Shown in pieces: positions 6,572 through 14,839 of a DNA stretch of 45,111 nt. The translations under genes were made by a program, and so were the position numbers. The stretch is taken from assembly GCA_003142015.1 (NCBI GenBank), contig PLOI01000049.1, positions 23,763-68,873 of the forward strand, in the 5' to 3' direction. The notes under the pieces were generated by a model. The model was not told the DNA's origin and ran no database searches. It saw only the letters and a list, made by a program, of their open reading frames with translations. Position 1 is the stretch's first letter. Every line of letters begins with the position of its first letter. The stretch comes from Acidobacteriaceae bacterium (lineage in GTDB: Bacteria > Acidobacteriota > Terriglobia > Terriglobales > Acidobacteriaceae).

Positions 6572-9010
6572 ATGAGTCAGTTGTTTCAGGACCTGCGTTA
6601 CGCGTTGCGGCAATTGCGCAAGAACCCCGGATTCACCGCTCTGGCGGTGGCTACGCTGGCGCTTGGCATTGCCGCCAACAGCACGGTCTTCAGCTGGATC
6701 AACTCAACCCTGCTCGACCCGATTCCCGGAGTAGCACATACCGGCGACATGGTGACGCTGATGCGAGGAGAAAGAAGCGAGCATCCGTCGCCTCCTTTCT
6801 CCTACCCGGATTATGCAGACCTGCGCGACCAGACGCACAGCTTTTCCGGAGTGCTTGCCTATCACGACGACTACATGGCCATCACCGGGTCAGGCAAGCC
6901 GGAGCGCATTTATGGCGCGCTGACCTCGGCGAATTACTTCGAGGTGCTGGGCGTTCGGCCTGTTCTGGGAAGAACGCTTCTTCCCACGCTGGCCAATGAG
7001 CGCGCGGGCGCTGCCGAGGTCGTGCTGGGCTACGACATATGGAAGAACCGCTTCGACGGCGACCCATCGATCATCGGCAAGACGATGCAGATCAACCTGC
7101 ATCCTTACACGATTGTTGGCGTCGCGCCCAGGGGATTTCAGGGATGCAAATCGGGATTGCGCGCTGATGTGTGGGTTCCTTTGGGCATGGACACGCAGAT
7201 ATGGGGATCGAATCGCGTCAATTATCGCGACGCCTCATGGCTCCAGATGCTCGGAAAACTCAAGCCCGGAGTTACACAACACGAGGCTGACGCCGAGCTG
7301 AACCTTCTGATGCAGCGCATCGTGGACCGCTATCCAGAAGCTCATCAAGGATCCAACACCATCTCCTCTGATCCGCTCTGGCGCTCGCCTTTCGGGGCCA
7401 ACGTTTACCTCTATGGCACGCTGCCGATTCTGATGGCTCTGGCCGCGGTCCTGTTGCTCCTGGCCTGCGCGAATGTGGCCAATCTGCTTCTGGTGCGTTC
7501 GGTCGCGCGTCGCCGCGAAATGGCCATCCGCTTATCGATGGGAGCAACCCGCTGGCGGGTGATGCGCCAACTTCTGGTGGAGAATCTGGTAATCGCGCTG
7601 GCTGGAGGAGGAGCTGCGCTGGTGCTGACAATTTGGACGGCCAAATCCCTGGCTGCTTTCCTGCCTCCCGTCACGCTGCCGCTCTCGGTGAACGGCCACG
7701 TCAACGGCGTGGTTTTCCTGGCCACAATACTCGTCTCGATTGCCACGGGCGCGGTCTCCGGCATCGTTCCTGCCCTGCGCGCTTCCGGCCTCTCGCCGGT
7801 GTCGGTTCTGAAGGACGAGGCGCTGAGCACCTCCGGCGGACTTTCCAAATCGCGCCTCTCTTCTACGCTTGTCATCGCCCAGGTTGCTTTGTCGCTTCTG
7901 CTGCTTACCTGCGCGGGGTTGTTCGTTCGCAGCCTGCTCAAAGCGCAGAAATCCGATCCCGGATTTGATCCCAACCATGTTCTGCTGGTTTCCTTCGACC
8001 TCGATCCGATGGACTATTCCGATGCCAAGGGCCTGGAGTTCGAACGGCAGCTAGTGGAACGCGTGAAGCAGTTGCCAGGCGTACAGTCGGCGACCCTGGC
8101 GGATTTTTCGCCTCTCAGTTTCACCATTCATTCCGAAGGCATATTGCCAGAGGGTTACGTGCCCGCTCCTCATCAATCGGTGGAAGCGGATCGGGGAAAA
8201 GTGGGTCCCGGCTATCTGCAAACGATGCACACGCCACTTCTTGCGGGGCGCGACTTCACCGAACAGGACAATGCGGCAGCGCAGCCGGTGGCCATCGTCA
8301 ACCAGGCGCTGGTTGATCGCTACTGGCCGGGACAGAACGCGATCGGCAAACACATTGATGTTTCTTCGCATCCGTATACGGTAGTCGGCGTGGCTGCCAA
8401 CGGAAAGTACCGGCGCATGACTTACGATGCAGCTCCGCTGGTGCTTTTGCCTTTGATGCAACGCTACGATGACCAGGTCATTCTCCATGTGCGCACCAGC
8501 GGCGATCCGCTGGCACAGGCTTCCGCGGTTGAGCAAACGATTCAGGGCCTCAATCCCGACTTGCCGCTGTACAACGTGACCACTCTCAAAGCGAATATGC
8601 AGATGGGAAATGTCTTTGAGCGGATTGCCGTGACCTTCGCCGGATCGTTTGGCCTGCTGGCCCTGCTTCTGGCGGCGGTTGGAATCTATGGCGTGGTTGC
8701 TTACACCACGCGGCAACGCACGCATGAAATAGGAATCCGCATGGCGCTTGGCGCTGCGAAGGGAGATGTCTTCCGCCAGGTGCTGGGACAGGGATTGCGC
8801 CTTACCTTCGCCGGGCTGGCTGTCGGCCTTGTAGTTTCATTCGCCTTCACACGCTTTCTGCGCGGCATGTTGTTTGGCATCGGAGCCACCGACTGGCTGA
8901 CTTTCACATCGGTTGCGGTTTTGCTTTGTGTGGTCACGCTGGCCGCTTGTCTTATTCCTGCGCGGCGCGCAGCTTCAATAGAACCCATGCAGGCATTGCG
9001 CACGGAATAG
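6572..9010 (+). CDS. ADOP-family FtsX/MacB-like permease 2
   Basis: 812 aa, starting at ATG 6572 (MSQLFQDLRYALRQ) after AAAGGAA. The track's 6431 start lies inside the previous gene. It has the same duplicated periplasmic-FtsX layout as permease 1, with REMAIRLSMGATRW in the first FtsX block and HEIGIRMALGAAKG in the second, and the tail AASIEPMQALRTE. The first ~86 bp of coding DNA are almost identical to those of permease 1 (three differences by eye), although the periplasmic domains have diverged strongly. The gene lies 37 nt after permease 1. The divergent periplasmic domains suggest each copy handles a different ligand or forms part of a heteromer; this is inference. Confidence 0.9.
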   Translation: MSQLFQDLRYALRQLRKNPGFTALAVATLALGIAANSTVFSWINSTLLDPIPGVAHTGDMVTLMRGERSEHPSPPFSYPDYADLRDQTHSFSGVLAYHDDYMAITGSGKPERIYGALTSANYFEVLGVRPVLGRTLLPTLANERAGAAEVVLGYDIWKNRFDGDPSIIGKTMQINLHPYTIVGVAPRGFQGCKSGLRADVWVPLGMDTQIWGSNRVNYRDASWLQMLGKLKPGVTQHEADAELNLLMQRIVDRYPEAHQGSNTISSDPLWRSPFGANVYLYGTLPILMALAAVLLLLACANVANLLLVRSVARRREMAIRLSMGATRWRVMRQLLVENLVIALAGGGAALVLTIWTAKSLAAFLPPVTLPLSVNGHVNGVVFLATILVSIATGAVSGIVPALRASGLSPVSVLKDEALSTSGGLSKSRLSSTLVIAQVALSLLLLTCAGLFVRSLLKAQKSDPGFDPNHVLLVSFDLDPMDYSDAKGLEFERQLVERVKQLPGVQSATLADFSPLSFTIHSEGILPEGYVPAPHQSVEADRGKVGPGYLQTMHTPLLAGRDFTEQDNAAAQPVAIVNQALVDRYWPGQNAIGKHIDVSSHPYTVVGVAANGKYRRMTYDAAPLVLLPLMQRYDDQVILHVRTSGDPLAQASAVEQTIQGLNPDLPLYNVTTLKANMQMGNVFERIAVTFAGSFGLLALLLAAVGIYGVVAYTTRQRTHEIGIRMALGAAKGDVFRQVLGQGLRLTFAGLAVGLVVSFAFTRFLRGMLFGIGATDWLTFTSVAVLLCVVTLAACLIPARRAASIEPMQALRTE

Positions 9011-9032
9011 AAACGGATTTGGAAAGGCATCT

Positions 9033-11522
9033 ATGATTCAGGCAGTCATTCACGACATTCGCTACGCGCTGCGCCAATTGCGCAGGTCGCCGGGATTTGC
9101 GCTGACGGCGGTTCTGACGCTGGCCTTCGGCATCGGCGCCACCACAGCGATTTTTTCCATCGTCGAGGGCGTGTTGCTGCGGCCCCTGCCGTTTCCGGAG
9201 CCGAACAGGCTGGTCACGCTCGGCGACGCGGTTGAGGGTGTTGAGCAAAGCGCTAGCGGCACTCAGACAACTGCGCCGGCCGTTCTCATCTATTCCCGCG
9301 GCGCCCACGTTTTTTCCGGTCTTGGCGGTTATCAGCAAACCGGCTTTGAATTCTCCGGTGCAGGCGCTCCCGCGCAGATCAGCGCCTCGCGGCTCACAGC
9401 CGGCGTCTTCTCCGCACTCGGCGTTTCGCCCCTTATGGGACGCGCCTTCACGCAGCAGGAAGATGAAGGCTCCCAGCAGGTGGCTGTCATCAGTTACCAG
9501 ATCTGGCACAGCCGTTTCAACGGTGATGCGCACATCCTTGGTCAAAAAATTCTGCTTGACCGTAAGCCCTACGAGATCATCGGCGTCATGCCGCGCGGCT
9601 TTGAGTTCCCTCTGGTTCCGGGACAGTTGAACCGCAATGAGCTTTGGGTGCCCATGAGTTTTTCTCATGCCGAACTGGTGAACGGCGCAGGGAGCTGGAG
9701 CTACCAGATAGTGGGCCGCCTGAAACCGGGCGTGACATCAGCGCAAGCCCAACAGGATGCAGAAGGCGCGGCGAAGGAGATTATGAGCAACTTTCCCCCC
9801 GGCATGGCCAGCGTGCACATTCATCCTCTTATTCATCCGCTCGCCGAGATTACTGTTGCCGAGGCGAGACCGCTGGTGCGCACCCTTTTCCTGGCCGTTG
9901 CGGTGGTGCTGTTCATTGCCTGCGCCAATCTTGCGGGTTTGCTGCTGGTGCGGGTCATCCGCCGCCGGCGCGAAATCTCGGTGCGGCTTGCGCTGGGAGC
10001 CAGCGGAACGGTCGTGCTGCGCCAGTCTCTTGTCGAAGCATTGGTGCTGAGCGTATCCGGCGGGCTTCTCGGACTGGCCTTGGCGTCGGCTGCACTTCGC
10101 GCCGGTGTTAGCCTGCTGCCTGAAACGCTGCCTCGCGTCAGCGCCATCGGTCTTGACTGGCAGGTAGTTGGCTTCGCGATTCTGCTGGCTGTGCTGACCG
10201 GCTTATTATGCGGGCTGATTCCAGCCATTGCCGCTGCACGCACGAGTGTAAATGACGCTCTGAAAGAAGGCGGCCGGACCGGTACCGCGGGAGGAGGACA
10301 TGCTCGCCTGCGCTCAGCCCTGGTAGTTGCAGAGGTTGCGGTATCTCTTGTGCTTCTCACCGCCGCCGGGCTTTTGTTGCGCAGTTTTGACAAGATGCGT
10401 TCCGTCGATCTGGGCTTCCGCACCGATCACACCTTCACCGCCTCTTATGGGCTGCCCCAACAGCAATACTCGACCCAGGTCGCCGTAGACGCATTCGATT
10501 CCACGCTTCTCGGCAAGCTGGAACAGTTACCGGGCGTGCAGGCTGTTGGCGCTACCACCATACTGCCTGCGGCCGGCCAGGATAACAGCAACGTCTTCGT
10601 TCCGGAAGGCTACGTTCCTCCCAAGGGAGCCGGCATGACTCTGGCTTGGACAGCTCAGGTTATGGGCAACTATTTTCGCGCATCAGGCATTCCCATCCTG
10701 CGTGGGCGTGACTTTAACGAGACGGATCGTCCCGGCTCTCAGCTCGTGATAATCGTGAACCGCACTCTCGCCGAGCATTACTGGCCCGGCCAAGACCCCA
10801 TCGGGAAGCGCATACACATCGGCATGCCGGAGAGTCCCACGCCCTGGTTGACCGTCGTGGGAGAGAGCGCAGATATCAAGCAGACTTCGGCGGATGCCGA
10901 TACTGCGAATCAAATCTACGCGCCGGCCCGTCAGTTCAAGGCGGCGCTTGGCCAGTTTGCGCCTCCCGACCTGCTCACCGGCAACTACGGTTCGATCGTG
11001 CTGCGCGGCCAACTGCCGCCCGAGCAGATGGAGGACGTTCTGCGCTCCGTTGTCCGATCCATCGATCCGCAGCTTCCGCTCACGCATGTTGAATCTATGG
11101 ATCGAGTGGTCGCGGAGGGACAGGCGCCACGCCGCTTCAACACGGTGCTGATATCGAGCTTCGCAGGCGCGGCGGTGTTGCTAGCGTTGATGGGCATCTA
11201 TAGCGTCATAGCTTTTTCGGCTGCGATGCGCACCCAGGAGATGGCGATTCGACTAGCGCTCGGCGCGCAGCGCGCCGGCATTCTTCGGCTGGTGCTAGTC
11301 TCCGGCGCAAAGCTGGGCCTGGTAGGTTGCGGCATAGGAGCAGTGGCGGCTGTGTTCGCTACGCGCCTGTTGCGCTCTCTGTTGTTTGAGGTTGATCCGC
11401 TGGATCCTATGGTGATTGGGTTGGCTGCAATCTCGATTTTCCTGCTCGCTCTTGTGGCGTCTGCAATTCCCGCACGACGCGCGGCATCCATTGAACCCAT
11501 GCAGGCGTTACGCGCGGAATAG
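9033..11522 (+). CDS. ADOP-family FtsX/MacB-like permease 3
   Basis: 829 aa, ATG 9033 preceded by GGAAAGG, 22 nt after permease 2. The N-terminus is MIQAVIHDIRYALRQLRRSPGF. A MacB-like periplasmic domain follows, then an FtsX block with REISVRLALGASGT, a second periplasmic domain and a C-terminal FtsX block with QEMAIRLALGAQRA. The tail is AASIEPMQALRAE. The intergenic sequence GGAATAGAAACGGA after its stop is the same as after permease 2, which points to tandem duplication of a gene plus its junction. The role is as for the other copies: the transmembrane part of an ABC exporter of unknown cargo. Confidence 0.9.
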   Translation: MIQAVIHDIRYALRQLRRSPGFALTAVLTLAFGIGATTAIFSIVEGVLLRPLPFPEPNRLVTLGDAVEGVEQSASGTQTTAPAVLIYSRGAHVFSGLGGYQQTGFEFSGAGAPAQISASRLTAGVFSALGVSPLMGRAFTQQEDEGSQQVAVISYQIWHSRFNGDAHILGQKILLDRKPYEIIGVMPRGFEFPLVPGQLNRNELWVPMSFSHAELVNGAGSWSYQIVGRLKPGVTSAQAQQDAEGAAKEIMSNFPPGMASVHIHPLIHPLAEITVAEARPLVRTLFLAVAVVLFIACANLAGLLLVRVIRRRREISVRLALGASGTVVLRQSLVEALVLSVSGGLLGLALASAALRAGVSLLPETLPRVSAIGLDWQVVGFAILLAVLTGLLCGLIPAIAAARTSVNDALKEGGRTGTAGGGHARLRSALVVAEVAVSLVLLTAAGLLLRSFDKMRSVDLGFRTDHTFTASYGLPQQQYSTQVAVDAFDSTLLGKLEQLPGVQAVGATTILPAAGQDNSNVFVPEGYVPPKGAGMTLAWTAQVMGNYFRASGIPILRGRDFNETDRPGSQLVIIVNRTLAEHYWPGQDPIGKRIHIGMPESPTPWLTVVGESADIKQTSADADTANQIYAPARQFKAALGQFAPPDLLTGNYGSIVLRGQLPPEQMEDVLRSVVRSIDPQLPLTHVESMDRVVAEGQAPRRFNTVLISSFAGAAVLLALMGIYSVIAFSAAMRTQEMAIRLALGAQRAGILRLVLVSGAKLGLVGCGIGAVAAVFATRLLRSLLFEVDPLDPMVIGLAAISIFLLALVASAIPARRAASIEPMQALRAE

Positions 11523-11554
11523 AAACGGAATCGGAAAACCGGAGGGACTCGAAG

Positions 11555-14113
11555 ATGCAGGCAATCATTCAGGACATTCGCTACGCGCTGCGGCAGTTGC
11601 GCAAGTCGCCGGGGTTCACGCTGACCGCGATCGTCACGCTGGCGCTGGGCATTGGCGCCAACACGGCGATCTTCACGCTGATCCAGGGCATCCTGCTGCG
11701 TTCACTTCCGGTGACCGACCCCGCGCGCCTCTATCGCATCGGCGACACGGACGATTGCTGCGTCGATGGCGGTTTCCCCGGCGACGCCGCGACCAACGGC
11801 GATTTCTCCATCTTCTCCTACGATCTTTTTCTGCACCTTAAAAACACCGCGCCGGAGTTTGAGCAACTGGCCGCAGTGCAGGCCGGCCAATGGCAGTGGA
11901 GTATGCGGCGCGGCAATGCGTTGCCCAAATCGCTGCGCGGCGAATTCGTCTCCGGCAATTACTTTTCCACATTGGGCCTTGGCGCTTATGCGGGGCGCGT
12001 GTTCAGCGACAGTGATGACACCCCCGCATCGCAGCCCACAACGGTGCTAAGCTACCAGGCTTGGCAAGGCGAATACGCTGCCGATCCGTCCATTGTTGGC
12101 TCGACGATCTTTATTCAGGCGCGGCCCTTCACCGTCATCGGCATCGCGCCCGCTGGATTTTTTGGGGACCGCGTATCGGATTCTCCGCCCGATTTCTGGA
12201 TGCCGCTTCAGATGGAACCTTATGTCCGGGGTCCAAGCGCCATCCTCCATCATCAGGAGTCCAACTGGCTTTACCCGTTAGGCAGAGTGCGCGCCGGCAC
12301 AAACATCGGCGCATTGCAGGCGAAGCTTACCGCTGCGTTGCGCCAGTGGATCTATACCCGCCCGCTGCTTACCGCTAATGGTGGCGCGAGCATCATTCCC
12401 AAGCAACATGTCACTATCACGCCCGGCGGCGGCGGCATCCAGAACTTGCAACTGGAAACGGGCAAGGGTCTCAAAATGCTGATGATCCTCTCCTGCGTCG
12501 TGTTGCTCATCGCCTGCGCTAACATCGCCAACCTGCTACTGGCGCGCGCGACAACGCGGCGTGCCGATGTGGCCGTGCGCATGGCTCTGGGCGCGGGCCG
12601 TCGCCGCGTCATCCGCCAGATTCTCACCGAAAGCGTGCTCTTGAGCTGCCTGGGAGGATTGGCCGGATTGGCCGTCGCATATGCCGGCACGCACACTATT
12701 CTTGCGCTCGCATTCCCAGACGCCAGACACTTGCCCATCGATGCTGGCCCGTCGCTGTCCGTGCTTGGATTCGCGTTCCTGATTTCACTGCTTACGGGTG
12801 TGCTATTCGGCGCGGGGCCGGCGTGGTTGTCGTCGCACGCACAACCGGCCGAGGCGCTGCGAGGCGTCAACCGTTCCACACGCGACCGCTCCTCGCTGCC
12901 GCAAAAATCCCTGGTCGTATTCCAGGCCGCGCTCTCTTTGGTTCTGCTTGCCGGAGCCATTCTGATGACCAAATCGCTGGCCAACCTGGAGCATCAGAAA
13001 TTGGGCGTCGCCACTTCCAACCGCTACGTGTTGCATTTCGATCCGGCTGGCGCCGGCTATACCGTCGACCGTCTGCCCGCGCTCTATCGCCAGATCGAAG
13101 ATCGCTTCTCCGCGCTGCCGGGCGTGGCCAGCGTCAGCATGGCGCTCTATAGTCCTCTGGAAGGCGACAACTGGGGCGAGTGCGTCATCCAGCAGGGTCA
13201 TCCCGCGCCGGGGCCAAACGTCAATTGCGGCTCGACCTGGGATCGCGTCACTCCTCATTTTCTCGATTCCATTGGCGTGTCCATGGTGCGCGGCCGCGGC
13301 ATTACCGAGCAGGACACGGCTACTTCGCCGCAGGTCGCCGTGGTCAACGAGGCCTTCGTCAAGCGCTTCTTCCCCAACCGGGACCCGGTGGGCCAGCACT
13401 TCGGCATCGACCTCCCGCAGTACTCGGGCAGTTGGGAGATTGTAGGCGTCTTCCACGATTTCAAGATGAACAACCCGCGCGACCCAACGCGCCCTGTTTT
13501 TCTACGCCCGCTTTCTCAGCAGTTCATCGGGTTCAAAGAAGACATGCTGATCTCAGGCGAGACGCAGTCAATGTTTGTCAACGCCATGATTCTCGACTTC
13601 AACACGCCGCAGCAGAATGTAGAGGCGCTGATTCGACGCACCCTGGCCGGCATTGATCCAAATCTCACCGTGATGGATCTCCGCTCATTCGATGCGCAGG
13701 TAGCCGGAAACTTCAACCAGGAACGCCTGATCGCGCGGCTCACCAGCCTCTTTGGAATTCTCGCGTTGGTTCTTGCTTCGGTCGGGCTTTATGGCGTCAT
13801 GTCCTACTTTGTCGCTCGCCGCACCAGCGAGATCGGCATCCGCATGGCCCTCGGGGCAACGCGCGCGAGCGTGGTGGGCATGGTGTTGCGCGGCGCGCTA
13901 TGGCAGATTCTTATCGGCCTTGGCCTCGGCATTCCGGCCGCGCTCATTGCGGGTCATCTGATGGCCAGCCAGCTCTATGAGGTCAGCGGGACGGACCCGC
14001 TTGCCCTGGCCGGCGCAACCCTGGTGCTTGGCCTCTGCGCTGCCGTTGCGGGCTTCATCCCGGCTCGGCGCGCCGCATCCATTGAACCCATGCAGGCATT
14101 GCGCACCGAATAA
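11555..14113 (+). CDS. ADOP-family FtsX/MacB-like permease 4
   Basis: 852 aa, ATG 11555 with a good GGAGG upstream. This is the longest copy. It begins MQAIIQDIRYALRQLRKSPGF, and its first periplasmic domain carries an unusual cysteine-containing stretch (DTDDCCVDGGFPGD) absent from the others. The FtsX blocks carry ADVAVRMALGAGRR and SEIGIRMALGATRA, and the tail is AASIEPMQALRTE. The second periplasmic domain has two more cysteines (GECVIQ, NVNCGS), so disulfides are possible in the periplasm. It lies 27 nt before the second ATPase gene, so the permease block is bracketed by two different ATPases. Cargo unknown. Confidence 0.9.
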   Translation: MQAIIQDIRYALRQLRKSPGFTLTAIVTLALGIGANTAIFTLIQGILLRSLPVTDPARLYRIGDTDDCCVDGGFPGDAATNGDFSIFSYDLFLHLKNTAPEFEQLAAVQAGQWQWSMRRGNALPKSLRGEFVSGNYFSTLGLGAYAGRVFSDSDDTPASQPTTVLSYQAWQGEYAADPSIVGSTIFIQARPFTVIGIAPAGFFGDRVSDSPPDFWMPLQMEPYVRGPSAILHHQESNWLYPLGRVRAGTNIGALQAKLTAALRQWIYTRPLLTANGGASIIPKQHVTITPGGGGIQNLQLETGKGLKMLMILSCVVLLIACANIANLLLARATTRRADVAVRMALGAGRRRVIRQILTESVLLSCLGGLAGLAVAYAGTHTILALAFPDARHLPIDAGPSLSVLGFAFLISLLTGVLFGAGPAWLSSHAQPAEALRGVNRSTRDRSSLPQKSLVVFQAALSLVLLAGAILMTKSLANLEHQKLGVATSNRYVLHFDPAGAGYTVDRLPALYRQIEDRFSALPGVASVSMALYSPLEGDNWGECVIQQGHPAPGPNVNCGSTWDRVTPHFLDSIGVSMVRGRGITEQDTATSPQVAVVNEAFVKRFFPNRDPVGQHFGIDLPQYSGSWEIVGVFHDFKMNNPRDPTRPVFLRPLSQQFIGFKEDMLISGETQSMFVNAMILDFNTPQQNVEALIRRTLAGIDPNLTVMDLRSFDAQVAGNFNQERLIARLTSLFGILALVLASVGLYGVMSYFVARRTSEIGIRMALGATRASVVGMVLRGALWQILIGLGLGIPAALIAGHLMASQLYEVSGTDPLALAGATLVLGLCAAVAGFIPARRAASIEPMQALRTE

Positions 14114-14140
14114 CTCGTCTTCTGAAATTGGAGTAACATC

Positions 14141-14839
14141 ATGATCGAATTAAAAAACGTAGAACGCAGTTATAAAGCCGGCCACGCCGAAACCTGGGTG
14201 CTGCGCCGCATCGGACTTACCATCAAGGAAGGCGAGTTCGTCACCGTGATGGGTCCGTCAGGCGCGGGTAAGTCATCGCTTCTCAACGTGCTGGCGCTGC
14301 TGGATGACGGCTGGCTGGGCGAGTATTGGTTTGGCGAAACGGCGGTGCACAAGCTGAATCGAAAACAGCGAGCCGACCTGGCGCGGCAGCACATCGGTAT
14401 GGTTTTCCAGAGTTATCACTTACTGGACGATCTTACCGTCGCCGAGAACATCGATCTTCCACTCTCTTACAAGAACCTACCTGCCCAGGAGAGGCAAGGT
14501 ATGGTGGCGGACATTCTCGACCGCTTCCAGATTGTCGCCAAGAAGGATCTGTTTCCCTCGCAGCTTTCCGGCGGGCAGCAGCAACTGGTGGGCATTGCGC
14601 GCGCCGTGGTCCACGCCCCCGCGCTGCTGCTGGCCGACGAGCCTACCGGCAACCTGCACTCCACGCAGGCGCGCGAAATTATGGAGCTCTTTTGCGAGCT
14701 CAACCGTGCGGGCACAACCATCGTGCAGGTGACGCACTCTGAAGAAAACGCGCGCTACGGCAAGCGCATTCTGGAGTTGCGAGACGGCTGGCTGAAGCGC
14801 GATGAGATGCTGCATGCAACGGAGGCTAGCGCCAAATGA
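14141..14839 (+). CDS. Second ABC transporter ATP-binding protein, divergent signature and D-loop
   Basis: This 232-aa ATPase has Walker A GPSGAGKSS, a Q-loop in MVFQSYHLLD, Walker B LLLADEP and the switch His in VTHSEE. It is clearly of the same LolD/MacB class as the ATPase at 3362. Two positions differ from the first copy. The signature reads LSGGQQQL instead of LSGGQQQR, and the D-loop reads NLHS instead of NLDS. Both lie at the dimer interface, so this subunit may be weaker catalytically or work as an asymmetric partner of the first ATPase. The lysine and glutamate needed for hydrolysis are intact. The gene overlaps the TolC-like gene by ATGA (14836-14839), a sign of translational coupling. 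Confidence 0.92.
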   Translation: MIELKNVERSYKAGHAETWVLRRIGLTIKEGEFVTVMGPSGAGKSSLLNVLALLDDGWLGEYWFGETAVHKLNRKQRADLARQHIGMVFQSYHLLDDLTVAENIDLPLSYKNLPAQERQGMVADILDRFQIVAKKDLFPSQLSGGQQQLVGIARAVVHAPALLLADEPTGNLHSTQAREIMELFCELNRAGTTIVQVTHSEENARYGKRILELRDGWLKRDEMLHATEASAK

